Assembly: GCA_037445085.1 (NCBI GenBank)
Contig: JBBILG010000022.1
Location: 1 to 22,238, forward strand
DNA from: JBBILG01 sp037445085
GTDB taxonomy: Bacteria > Pseudomonadota > Gammaproteobacteria > Burkholderiales > Methylophilaceae
Direction of reading: 5' to 3'
Length of the DNA: 22,238 nucleotides
Position numbers and translations under genes: made by a program. Below the pieces are notes generated by a model that was given only the letters and a program-made list of their open reading frames with translations, did no database searches and had not been told where the DNA came from. Shown here piece by piece: positions 1-6,672 of the stretch; within the stretch, counting starts at the first letter, position 1; the number at the start of each line of letters is the position of its first letter.

Positions 1-12
1 GGAACAGGCAAG

Positions 13-42
13 AAAAAAGGCCAACCGAGAACGGTTGGCCTT
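13..42 (-). terminator. Rho-independent terminator of tmRNA
   Basis: A perfect 10-bp inverted repeat (arms 17-26 and 33-42, loop GAGAAC) is followed on the minus strand by six T residues (the A run at 13-18). It begins 8 bases past the CCA end of the tmRNA, where its transcription should stop. The stem and T tract are read directly from the sequence. Confidence 0.9.
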
Positions 43-49
43 GGGTAAA

Positions 50-434
50 TGGTGGAGGTGGGGGGAATTGAACCCCCGTCCGCAAGCCCTCTACAGGCAG
101 TTCTACATACTTAGCCAGGCTGTTTGATTTGACCCTGCCAGCGCCAACCGGCGGGCTATGGCAAGGCGAGCTGCCATGGATTTGATATCATGCAAGGCAG
201 CCCTGCATGATACGAGCCTCTCTGCATGACGCTGCTGCGGAGTCTCCCCGTAATTGATACGAGGTTTCCCGCCCGGCCGAGAGGCCTTCCGGTGCAGCGT
301 CCGGCCGGGATTAAGCGGCCAGAGCGTAAGTTTCGTCGTTTGCGACTATACTTTTTCCAGCGGATTTACGAGGTGACTGGACCTCGGTATGCCCTGCTCT
401 GCTTTGCAACCCACGTCGAAACCAAGTCACCCCC
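50..434 (-). ncRNA. ssrA: tmRNA (transfer-messenger RNA)
   Basis: tmRNA frees stalled ribosomes: it acts as an alanyl-tRNA, then as a short mRNA adding a degradation tag. On the minus strand the 5' end reads GGGGGTGACTTGGTTTCGACG and the 3' end has a T arm (GGGGGTTCAATTCCCCC) followed by CACCTCCACCA. The first seven bases pair with CACCTCC of the 3' end, with a G-U at the third pair, as in E. coli tmRNA. The mature 385-nt length is normal for a one-piece tmRNA. The internal tag frame encodes ANDETYALAA. It is followed by a strong terminator and preceded by a TATAAT box. Its protein partner SmpB is encoded directly upstream on the same strand. The ends are assigned from acceptor-stem pairing and the encoded CCA. 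Confidence 0.96.
311..343 (-). other. tmRNA tag reading frame (ANDETYALAA)
   Basis: Within the tmRNA, minus strand, the codons GCA AAC GAC GAA ACT TAC GCT CTG GCC GCT TAA encode A-N-D-E-T-Y-A-L-A-A and a stop. GCA is the resume codon, preceded by the usual TAGTC sequence. The ALAA end is the classic ClpXP/ClpAP degradation signal. Confidence 0.93.
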
Positions 435-489
435 AGAGTTGGTACGTCAAAGACCGGCGGAGCCTGGGAAAGTTCCTCCAGCCGCCCGC

Positions 490-495
490 ATTATA
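490..495 (-). promoter_or_regulatory. Probable -10 box of the tmRNA promoter
   Basis: The minus strand has a perfect TATAAT here, about 55 bases upstream of the mature tmRNA 5' end, which leaves a short leader for processing. No convincing -35 hexamer lies at 16-18 bases, so the call rests on the -10 match and location. The rest of the 160-base stretch between tmRNA and smpB shows nothing else recognisable. Confidence 0.5.
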
Positions 496-594
496 CCCCC
501 ATTCTTGCCAGGCCGCCCGCCCGATGCACGCACACTCGCGTTGCCAGCCGCGCATGTCCGCTTAAAACCGCATTGCCGCAAACGGATCACCACA

Positions 595-1044
595 TTACCG
601 CACACGCCGCTTCATCAGGGCGCTCTGCTCCAGTTTCCATTCGCGCTCCTTTTCCGCAGCCCGTTTGTCGTACTGCTTCTTGCCTTTGGCCAGGCCGATT
701 TCCACCTTGATGCGGCCGCGCGTGTAGTGCAGGTCGAGCGGTACCAGGGTGTAGCCGGCGCGCTCGACCTTGCCGATCAGCCGGGCGATCTCCTCGCGGT
801 GCAGCAGCAGCTTTCGGGTGCGCGTGGCGTCCGGGCGCACGTGGGTGGAGGCCGTGCCCATGGGCGTGATGTGGCAGCCGATGAGGTGGAGCTCGCCGCG
901 CTGGATGATCACGTAGGCTTCCTTGAGCTGCACGCGCCCCGCACGGATGGCCTTGACTTCCCATCCTTCCAGGACGATGCCGGCCTCGCGCCTTTCCTCG
1001 ATGAAGTAGTCGTGAAAGGCCTTTTTGTTCTGGGCGATGCTCAT
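595..1044 (-). CDS. smpB: SsrA-binding protein SmpB
   Basis: SmpB binds tmRNA and brings it to the empty A site of stalled ribosomes. The 149-residue product has the family landmarks: the HDYFIEERREAGIVLEGWEVKA-type OB-fold start (about residues 11-32), the ITPMGTASTHV segment (59-69), DATRTRKLLL (72-81), and the basic tail KGKKQYDKR...REWK that folds only in the ribosome decoding centre. ATG at 1044 gives a normal length. An upstream in-frame extension (to 1353) runs antisense through ratA and is rejected. No strong Shine-Dalgarno sequence precedes the ATG. It lies upstream of ssrA on the same strand and divergent from ratA, and the ratA-side palindrome supplies a possible -10 box. Confidence 0.96.
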   Translation of the reverse strand: MSIAQNKKAFHDYFIEERREAGIVLEGWEVKAIRAGRVQLKEAYVIIQRGELHLIGCHITPMGTASTHVRPDATRTRKLLLHREEIARLIGKVERAGYTLVPLDLHYTRGRIKVEIGLAKGKKQYDKRAAEKEREWKLEQSALMKRRVR

Positions 1045-1062
1045 GGGGGAAGCGGGATCACT

Positions 1063-1079
1063 TAAAATGCGGCATTTTA
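1063..1079. promoter_or_regulatory. Palindrome with face-to-face -10 boxes between smpB and ratA
   Basis: TAAAATGC-G-GCATTTTA is a perfect inverted repeat (arms 1063-1070 and 1072-1079). Each strand starts with TAAAAT, a plausible -10 hexamer, pointing toward ratA on the plus strand and smpB on the minus strand. It sits in the only 54 bases between the two divergent genes. Neither direction has a good -35 hexamer. Whether it is two overlapping promoters, an operator, or both is inference. Confidence 0.45.
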
Positions 1080-1098
1080 CCCGATTGCAGAAACCGAC

Positions 1099-1530
1099 AT
1101 GGACCTGGTCGCCAAATCCGTGCTCGTCCCGCATTCCGCCGAACGGATGTTCAGGCTGGTAGACGAAGTGGAACGCTATGCCGAATTCCTGCCCTGGTGC
1201 AGCGGGGTGGACCTGCTGAAGCGGGATGAGACGCATACCGTGGCCACCCTGCACATCGATTACCATGGCCTCCGGCACAACTTCACCACCGAGAACAGCA
1301 AGATTTTTCCTGGCGCCATGGACATCCGCCTGGTAGAGGGGCCGTTCCGGCATCTGGAGGGCCTGTGGCGCTTTATCCCGCTGGCAGAAGATGCCTGCAA
1401 GGTGGAGTTCCGGCTACACTATGAATTTTCCAGCCCTCTGTTGGAAAAAATCATCGCCCCGGTATTCAGCCACATCGCCAACTCCTTCGTGGATGCGTTC
1501 GTCGCACGCGCAGAGAAAATCTACCCATGA
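1099..1530 (+). CDS. ratA: RatA-like START-domain protein (ribosome-association toxin / COQ10 family)
   Basis: The 143-residue product matches the RatA/Coq10 family in length and in motifs such as the N-terminal LVAKSVLVPHSAERMF, the ERYAEFLPWCSG block (residues 25-36) and the VEGPFRHLEGLWRF strand pair (79-92). The fold is a SRPBCC/START lipid-binding cavity. In E. coli, RatA binds the 50S subunit and blocks 70S formation; relatives bind coenzyme Q in respiration, and the toxin role is debated. The gene ends with an ATGA overlap into ratB, so the two are translationally coupled. The neighbourhood smpB / ratA-ratB is conserved in many proteobacteria, which supports the name. Confidence 0.9.
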   Translation: MDLVAKSVLVPHSAERMFRLVDEVERYAEFLPWCSGVDLLKRDETHTVATLHIDYHGLRHNFTTENSKIFPGAMDIRLVEGPFRHLEGLWRFIPLAEDACKVEFRLHYEFSSPLLEKIIAPVFSHIANSFVDAFVARAEKIYP

Positions 1531-1850
1531 GCCACGATATCCTGGTCGAAGTCGCCTACGCGCTGTCCAAGCAGCAACTGATCATCGAACTCAAGGTACC
1601 GGAGGGCACGACCGCCGAACAGGCCGTGCTGCAAAGCGGTATCCTGCAAAAATTTCCCGACATCGACCTTGCCCGGAACAAGCTGGGCATTTTCGGCAAG
1701 TTGGTGAAACCCGACACGGTCCTGCGCGAGCGCGACCGCGTCGAGATCTACCGCCCCTTGATCGCCGACCCCAAGGAAGTCAGGCGCCAGCGCGCGGCGG
1801 AAGGAAAGGTGATGAAAAAAGGCGGCGGCGACCTGGCCACCGCGGAATGA
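1527..1850 (+). CDS. ratB: RatB / RnfH-family ubiquitin-like protein
   Basis: This 107-residue protein belongs to the RnfH (UPF0125) family, which has a beta-grasp fold related to ThiS/MoaD. Visible landmarks are VEVAYALSKQQLIIELKVPEGTT (residues 7-29), LGIFGKLVKPDTVLRERDRVEIYRPL (53-78) and the family signature IADPKEVRRQRA (79-90) near the C terminus. The last part is lysine/glycine rich and probably disordered. The start overlaps the ratA stop (ATGA). It has been called the antitoxin of RatA, but that function is not well proven. It ends 19 bases from the convergent DUF4124 gene, with no clear terminator in between. Confidence 0.9.
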   Translation: MSHDILVEVAYALSKQQLIIELKVPEGTTAEQAVLQSGILQKFPDIDLARNKLGIFGKLVKPDTVLRERDRVEIYRPLIADPKEVRRQRAAEGKVMKKGGGDLATAE

Positions 1851-1869
1851 GCGAACCCGGCCGCGCGCC

Positions 1870-2361
1870 CTATTCGTCGCAGTGGGTCTGGATGTCGGCG
1901 CGCGCGCGCTCCAGTTCGGCGGCAATTTCCGCATCACCGTAATAGTGGCGCTCGCCCGCCTCGTCGACACGATAGATGCGCCCGCCCTGCTGGAATTGAG
2001 CGGCACGCAGGCGCGCATTCCTGCAGTTCTCTTCGCGGATGCGCTTCTCGATGGCCAGCCTTTCTTCCTGCAGCCGCTTGATCTCGGCATCCTTGGCGGC
2101 CTGCTCTTCCGCCGCCCCCTTCCTGGCTTCATCGTTGGCGGGTGCGGCCTGTGCCGGCACAGGCTTGTCAGCGGCGGCGGCGGGCACCGGCGCCGGCGGC
2201 GGCTTCCTGCCGGAGAGAGTGGTATAGGGAATATTGCCGGGCGGCGGGACATCGGAATACTGCACCCTGCCCGCCTTGTCCTGCCACTTGTAGATTTCCG
2301 CAGCCGCGCTCGCGGATACCAGCGCCAGCGCGCAGCACGCCACCATCGCCCACTTGTTCAT
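1870..2361 (-). CDS. Exported DUF4124-domain protein
   Basis: A 163-residue protein with a signal peptide (MNKWAMVACCALALVSASAAA, cleavage after about residue 21) followed by EIYKWQDKAGRVQYSDVPPP, the DUF4124 signature found in periplasmic proteins of beta- and gammaproteobacteria. A Pro/Ala-rich linker (about 38-75) leads to a charged helical, probably coiled-coil segment (76-115). The C-terminal IYRVDEAGERHYYGD (129-143) resembles a second, weaker copy of the first motif. The start at 2361 is chosen over the ATG at 2385 because GGGGAGG lies 5 bases upstream of it and the signal peptide begins there. The function of the family is unknown. It is divergent from guaB, with its own likely promoter. 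Confidence 0.85.
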   Translation of the reverse strand: MNKWAMVACCALALVSASAAAEIYKWQDKAGRVQYSDVPPPGNIPYTTLSGRKPPPAPVPAAAADKPVPAQAAPANDEARKGAAEEQAAKDAEIKRLQEERLAIEKRIREENCRNARLRAAQFQQGGRIYRVDEAGERHYYGDAEIAAELERARADIQTHCDE

Positions 2362-2395
2362 CACGCCTCCCCTTGCGGCGCCCATAGATGCGCCA

Positions 2396-2424
2396 ACAGT
2401 ACCCCTTCCCCGTCAGGCTGACAA
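2396..2424 (-). promoter_or_regulatory. Likely sigma-70 promoter of the DUF4124 gene
   Basis: On the minus strand TTGTCA (2419-2424, five of six to TTGACA) is followed after exactly 17 bases by TACTGT (2396-2401, three of six to TATAAT). The small palindrome GTCAG-G-CTGAC (2412-2422) overlaps the -35 box and could be an operator half. The start codon lies about 35 bases downstream of the -10 box. Confidence 0.5.
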
Positions 2425-2458
2425 GACACCCCGCACCGGGCGCCATCGCGACGGCGCA

Positions 2459-2487
2459 TTTACCGGGGTTTTTCCTGACGCTATAAT
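2459..2487 (+). promoter_or_regulatory. Likely sigma-70 promoter of guaB
   Basis: TTTACC (2459-2464, four of six) and a perfect TATAAT (2482-2487) are separated by 17 bases. Transcription would start near 2494, leaving a leader of only about 20 bases with a GGGG Shine-Dalgarno tract at 2503-2506. That leaves no room for a riboswitch in the leader. Confidence 0.7.
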
Positions 2488-2512
2488 TGTTTTTTGCCAA
2501 AAGGGGTAGTAT

Positions 2513-3973
2513 ATGCGTCTGCTGCAAAAAGCGCTCACCTTCGACGACGTTCTGCTGGTACCCGCACATTCCAACGTCCTGCCGCGCGATGTAAGCCTCG
2601 CCACGCAGCTGACCCGCTCCATCCGCCTCCACATTCCGCTGGTGTCCGCCGCCATGGACACCGTCACCGAAGCGCCGCTCGCCATCGCGCTGGCGCAGGA
2701 GGGCGGCATCGGCATCATCCACAAGAACCTGAGCGCCGAGGCCCAGGCCATCCAGGTGGCCCGCGTCAAACGCCACGAATCCGGCATCGTCAACGATCCG
2801 GTCACCATCACGCCCGGCATGTCGGTACGCGAGGTGCTGGCGCTGACCCGCCAGTACAAGATCTCCGGCCTGCCGGTGGTGGAAGGCAAGCGGGTGGTCG
2901 GCATCGTCACCAACCGCGATCTGCGTTTCGAAACCAATCTCGATCAACCCATCCGCAACATCATGACCCCGCGCGAGCGCCTGGTCACGGTACGCGAGGG
3001 TGCGCCGCGTGAAGAAGCACTCGCCCTGCTCAGGAAACACCGGCTGGAACGCGTGCTGGTGGTCAACGACGCCTTCGAGCTGCGCGGCCTGATCACGGTC
3101 AAGGATATCCAGCAATCCAGCGAACACCCGCTCGCCTGCAAGGACGAAAACGGCCGCCTGCGCGTCGGTGCGGCGGTGGGCGTGGGCGAAGGCACCGACG
3201 AGCGTGTCGCAGCCCTGGTCGAGGCCGGTGTGGACGTCATCGTGGTGGATACCGCGCACGGCCACTCGCAGGGCGTGCTGGACCGTGTGAAATGGGTCAA
3301 GACCCATTATCCGCGGGTGCAGGTGATCGGCGGCAACATCGCTACCGCCGAGGCCGCCCGTGCGCTGGCCGACCATGGCGCGGACGCCGTCAAGGTCGGC
3401 ATCGGCCCCGGCTCCATCTGCACTACCCGCATCGTCGCCGGCGTCGGCGTGCCGCAGATCGCCGCCATCGACGATGTCGCCCGCGGGCTGGAAGGCACCG
3501 GCGTACCGTTCATCGCCGATGGCGGCATCCGTTACTCCGGCGACATCGCCAAGGCCATCGCCGCCGGGGCGCACGCCGTCATGCTGGGCGGCCTGTTCGC
3601 CGGCACCGAGGAGGCACCGGGCGAGATCGAGCTGTTCCAGGGACGTTCCTACAAGTCCTACCGCGGCATGGGCTCGGTGGGCGCCATGCAGAAAGGCTCC
3701 AGTGACCGCTACTTCCAAGACAGCGAGGGCAATGCCGACAAGCTGGTGCCGGAAGGCATCGAAGGCCGCGTACCCTACAAGGGCAGCGTGCTCGCCGTCA
3801 TCCACCAGTTGATGGGCGGTCTGCGCGCTTCCATGGGCTATGTCGGCTGCGCCACCATAGACGAGATGCGCAGCAAGGCCGAGTTCGTCGAGATCACCTC
3901 CGCCGGCATCCGCGAATCGCACGTGCACGACGTGCAGATCACCAAGGAAGCGCCGAACTACCATATCGATTAA
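2513..3973 (+). CDS. guaB: Inosine-5'-monophosphate dehydrogenase
   Basis: GuaB oxidises IMP to XMP with NAD+, the first committed step of GMP synthesis. The 486-residue length is typical. The N terminus LTFDDVLLVPAHSNVLP is diagnostic, two CBS domains occupy about residues 95-205, and the TIM barrel carries the active-site loop GPGSICTTRIV with catalytic Cys303. Further landmarks are ADGGIRYSGDIAKAIAAGA and the flap region YRGMGSVGAM. The ATG at 2513 has a GGGG ribosome-binding tract 6 bases upstream and a good promoter. guaA follows 90 bases downstream on the same strand, so the two enzymes probably share a transcript. The repeat between them may modulate guaA expression. Confidence 0.98.
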   Translation: MRLLQKALTFDDVLLVPAHSNVLPRDVSLATQLTRSIRLHIPLVSAAMDTVTEAPLAIALAQEGGIGIIHKNLSAEAQAIQVARVKRHESGIVNDPVTITPGMSVREVLALTRQYKISGLPVVEGKRVVGIVTNRDLRFETNLDQPIRNIMTPRERLVTVREGAPREEALALLRKHRLERVLVVNDAFELRGLITVKDIQQSSEHPLACKDENGRLRVGAAVGVGEGTDERVAALVEAGVDVIVVDTAHGHSQGVLDRVKWVKTHYPRVQVIGGNIATAEAARALADHGADAVKVGIGPGSICTTRIVAGVGVPQIAAIDDVARGLEGTGVPFIADGGIRYSGDIAKAIAAGAHAVMLGGLFAGTEEAPGEIELFQGRSYKSYRGMGSVGAMQKGSSDRYFQDSEGNADKLVPEGIEGRVPYKGSVLAVIHQLMGGLRASMGYVGCATIDEMRSKAEFVEITSAGIRESHVHDVQITKEAPNYHID

Positions 3974-3986
3974 CGACTAAGGAATA

Positions 3987-4053
3987 GCCGCAGAGGGCAC
4001 AGAGAACACAGGGAGAACCACCCTTTGGCTCTGTGCCCTTGTGTTCTCCGTGG
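3987..4053. repeat. Two inverted copies of a purine-rich GAGAACACA/GGGCACAGAG repeat
   Basis: The guaB-guaA spacer holds GGGCACAGAG (3995-4004) with its exact complement at 4029-4038, and GAGAACACA (4002-4010) with its exact complement at 4040-4048. The arms overlap, so the two stems (10 bp and 9 bp) exclude each other. Both halves are built from the same low-complexity words, as if one short repeat were inserted twice in opposite orientation. The right end is 10-15 bases before the guaA ATG, which has no clear Shine-Dalgarno sequence. Confidence 0.7.
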
Positions 4054-4063
4054 CTTCAACATC

Positions 4064-5629
4064 ATGGCTCATCAAAAAATCCTCATTCTCGACTTCGGTT
4101 CCCAGTACACCCAGTTGATCGCCCGCCGGGTGCGCGAGGCCAATGTCTATTGCGAACTGCATTCCTGGGATGTCAGCGACGCTTTCATCCGCGATTTCAA
4201 ACCCGCTGGCATCATCCTGTCGGGCGGGCCAAATTCGGTGTATGAGGAAGAAACCCCCAAGGCACCGCAAGCCGTGTTCGAGCTGGGCGTGCCGGTGCTG
4301 GGCATCTGCTACGGCATGCAGACCATGGCCGCTCAGCTCGGCGGCAAAGTGGAGAATGCCACGCACCGCGAGTTCGGCTATTCCGAGGTCCGCGCGCGCG
4401 GCCACTCGGCGCTGCTGCGCGACCTGCAGGACCGCGTCAACGACGAAGGCCACGGCCTGCTCGACGTCTGGATGAGCCACGGCGACAAGGTCACCGAACT
4501 GCCCCCCGGCTTCAAGGTCATCGCCAGCAATGCCGCCACGCCCATCGCCGGCATGGCGGACGAGCGCCGTCAGTTCTACGCCGTGCAGTTCCACCCCGAG
4601 GTCACCCACACGCTGCAGGGCAAGGCCATCCTCGGCCGCTTCGTGCACGACATCTGCGGCTGCGGCCATGACTGGAACATGCCCGACTACATCGAGGAGG
4701 CCATTGGCCGTATCCGCTCCGAAGTCGGCTCCGACCAGGTCATCCTCGGCCTGTCTGGCGGCGTGGATTCCTCGGTGGCCGCCGCGCTGATCCACCGCGC
4801 CATCGGCGACCAGCTCACCTGCGTGTTCGTCGACAACGGCCTGCTGCGCCTCAACGAGGCCGCGCAGGTGATGCAGACCTTCGCCAACAACCTCGGCGTG
4901 CGCGTGATCCACGTCGACGCCAGCGAACGCTTCCTGGGCGCACTCAAGGGTGTGACCGACCCGGAGGCCAAGCGCAGAATCATCGGCCGCGAGTTCGTGC
5001 ACGTGTTCCAGGAGGAATCCGCCAGGCTGCCGCAGGCCAGATGGCTGGCGCAGGGCACCATCTACCCGGACGTGATCGAATCCGCCGGCGCCAAGACCAA
5101 AAAGGCGCACACCATCAAGAGCCACCACAACGTGGGCGGCCTGCCGGAAACCCTGCACCTCAAGCTGCTAGAACCCCTGCGCGAACTGTTCAAGGACGAG
5201 GTGCGCGAGTTGGGCGTGGCGCTCGGCCTGCCGCACGACATGGTCCATCGCCACCCCTTCCCCGGCCCCGGTCTGGGCGTGCGCATCCTGGGCGAAGTGA
5301 GGCGCGAGTACGCCGACCTGCTGAGAAAGGCCGATGCCATTTTCATCGAGGAACTGCGCGCTTCCGGCTGGTACGCGCGCACCTCGCAGGCATTCGCCGT
5401 GTTCCTGCCGGTAAAAAGCGTGGGCGTGATGGGGGATGGCCGCACCTACGAATATGTGGTCGCCCTGCGCGCGGTGGAGACGCAGGACTTCATGACCGCG
5501 CACTGGGCGGAACTGCCCTACACACTGCTCGCCAAGGTCAGCAACCGCATCATCAACGAAGTGCGCGGCATCAACCGCGTGGTGTACGATATCTCCGGGA
5601 AACCGCCGGCGACGATCGAGTGGGAGTAG
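4064..5629 (+). CDS. guaA: GMP synthase (glutamine-hydrolysing)
   Basis: GuaA aminates XMP to GMP using glutamine and ATP. The 521-residue product has the full two-domain layout. The class I glutamine amidotransferase (about 1-195) carries catalytic Cys82 in GICYGMQ and the His177/Glu179 pair in QFHPEVTH. The ATP pyrophosphatase domain has the PP-loop LSGGVDSS (230-237), and the C-terminal dimerisation domain contains the HPFPGPGLGVRILGE motif and ends in the conserved KPPATIEWE. The ATG at 4064 is chosen because MAHQKILILDFGSQYTQLI is the usual N terminus; the in-frame ATG at 4025 lies inside the upstream repeat. A 114-bp tandem duplication starts directly at the stop codon. Confidence 0.98.
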   Translation: MAHQKILILDFGSQYTQLIARRVREANVYCELHSWDVSDAFIRDFKPAGIILSGGPNSVYEEETPKAPQAVFELGVPVLGICYGMQTMAAQLGGKVENATHREFGYSEVRARGHSALLRDLQDRVNDEGHGLLDVWMSHGDKVTELPPGFKVIASNAATPIAGMADERRQFYAVQFHPEVTHTLQGKAILGRFVHDICGCGHDWNMPDYIEEAIGRIRSEVGSDQVILGLSGGVDSSVAAALIHRAIGDQLTCVFVDNGLLRLNEAAQVMQTFANNLGVRVIHVDASERFLGALKGVTDPEAKRRIIGREFVHVFQEESARLPQARWLAQGTIYPDVIESAGAKTKKAHTIKSHHNVGGLPETLHLKLLEPLRELFKDEVRELGVALGLPHDMVHRHPFPGPGLGVRILGEVRREYADLLRKADAIFIEELRASGWYARTSQAFAVFLPVKSVGVMGDGRTYEYVVALRAVETQDFMTAHWAELPYTLLAKVSNRIINEVRGINRVVYDISGKPPATIEWE

Positions 5630-5872
5630 CGCTTCCGCAGGGCGGAGCAGGCTCCGCCGGCGCAGCCGGTGGTAGCGACCCCGGAGAAAGCGCACGGGCG
5701 CCGATGGTATCGCGGTCGAGGTACCGGAATGGTTCGGAGGCGCCGCTTCCGCAGGGCGGAGCAGGCTCCGCCGGCGCAGCCGGTGGTAGCGACCCCGGAG
5801 AAAGCGCACGGGCGCCGATGGTATCGCGGTCGAGGTACCGGAATGGTTCGGAGGCGCCGCTTCCGCAGGGCG
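5630..5872. repeat. Perfect 114-bp tandem repeat, two full copies plus a 14-base third start
   Basis: Copy one is 5631-5744, copy two 5745-5858, and the first 14 bases recur at 5859-5872; base 5630 also matches the base before copy two. I see no mismatch between the copies. Each copy begins with adjacent hairpins: GGCGGAGC/GCTCCGCC (5641-5648 and 5651-5658 in copy one) and CCGGC-GCA-GCCGG (5657-5669). These are followed by a GTAGCGACC word and later a GGTACC site. The period is 38 codons, so reading frames stay open through it and give spurious repetitive ORFs on both strands. It resembles REP-type intergenic elements in having hairpins and a GTAG word, but I cannot assign a family. Confidence 0.93.
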
Positions 5873-5907
5873 CCAATACCTTCGGACGAGGGGGGAAGGA
5901 GGCTATG

Positions 5908-6672
5908 ATGAGAATCCGCATCCTGGGCTGCTCGGGCGGGGCCTGCGCCGGACTGCGCAGTACCGCGCTGCTGGTCGATGATGACCTCCTCATCGACTGC
6001 GGCACCGGCGTTGGCGATCTGGCGCTGTCGGAAATGGCGGCGGTGCGGCATGTCTTCCTTACCCACAGCCATCTGGACCACGTGCTGTTCCTGCCGCTGC
6101 TGTCGGATGCGGCACTCGGCCTGCGCGATGGGTCGATCACGGTGCATGCGCTGGCGGAAACCGTGGATGCACTGAAGCGTCATCTGTTCAACGGCGTGCT
6201 GTGGCCGGACTACACCGCCCTGCCCGCGCCGGAGAATGCCTGGATCCGCCTGCGCCCGCTTGCGGTGGGCGACTGCGTGGCGCTGGGCAAACGCCGCATC
6301 ACGGCGCTTCCCGCCTGCCATACCGTGCCGGCGGTGGGCTACCTGCTGGATGGCGGCGGCGCCGGCTTCGCCTTCAGCGGCGATACGGCCTACTGTGCAG
6401 CTTTCTGGGATCGATTGAACGAAGTGGAGAATTTGCGGTACCTCATGATGGAAACCACCATGCGCGATGCCGACAGGGCCGTTGCCGAACGCTCGCGCCA
6501 CACCACCCCCGCCCTGCTGGCGCAGGGTCTGGCCCGTCTGCGGCAACCGGTACGGCTGCTCGTCACGCACATCGAGCCGGACAAGGTCGCAGCCGTGCGC
6601 GAAGAAGTCACCCGCCTGTGCGCCGCCTGGAATCCCCATTTCGTGGAACGCGGCGAGGTGTATGCGCTGTGA
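5908..6672 (+). CDS. MBL-fold phosphohydrolase, class II cyclic-nucleotide phosphodiesterase-like
   Basis: A 254-residue metallo-beta-lactamase-fold enzyme. The metal-binding motif THSHLDH is at residues 52-58, LIDCGTGVGDL at 28-38 forms the early strand-loop, and FSGDTAYC plus the C-terminal LVTHIEP supply later metal ligands. The N-terminal ILGCSGG and the segment HLFNGVLWPDYTALP resemble the PdeA/CpdP-type class II 3',5'-cyclic-nucleotide phosphodiesterases rather than lactamases. Substrate is inferred, not shown. The frame is open back into guaA through the 114-bp repeat, but AAGGAGG at 5896-5902 lies 5 bases before the ATG at 5908 (2 before the ATG at 5905) and fixes the start here. Its stop overlaps the GTG of the Gre-like gene. 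Confidence 0.8.
   Translation: MRIRILGCSGGACAGLRSTALLVDDDLLIDCGTGVGDLALSEMAAVRHVFLTHSHLDHVLFLPLLSDAALGLRDGSITVHALAETVDALKRHLFNGVLWPDYTALPAPENAWIRLRPLAVGDCVALGKRRITALPACHTVPAVGYLLDGGGAGFAFSGDTAYCAAFWDRLNEVENLRYLMMETTMRDADRAVAERSRHTTPALLAQGLARLRQPVRLLVTHIEPDKVAAVREEVTRLCAAWNPHFVERGEVYAL

Noticed and set aside
226..1065. Long plus-strand open frame across tmRNA and smpB
   Set aside because: It lies antisense to tmRNA and smpB and shows no protein-family feature; high GC keeps such frames open.
2168..3964. 598-codon minus-strand open frame opposite guaB
   Set aside because: Antisense shadow of guaB, which has all catalytic motifs. His/Asp/Gly/Ala-rich composition is typical of such shadows.
3977..5158. 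393-codon minus-strand open frame opposite guaA
   Set aside because: Shadow of guaA, with no recognisable motif.
5590..5660. Integration (att) site of a genomic island at the guaA 3' end
   Set aside because: guaA is a known insertion hotspot, but no duplicated guaA 3' end and no integrase are seen in the window.
5630..5872. CRISPR-like array
   Set aside because: The units are contiguous with no variable spacers and there are only two copies.
5041..5907. N-terminal extension of the phosphodiesterase frame back into guaA
   Set aside because: The frame is open only because the repeat is a multiple of three. A strong ribosome-binding site at 5896-5902 and family similarity start at 5908.
5518..6639. 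Minus-strand open frame through the 114-bp repeat and phosphodiesterase gene
   Set aside because: Repetitive translation from the tandem repeat and antisense to a real gene; no family features.
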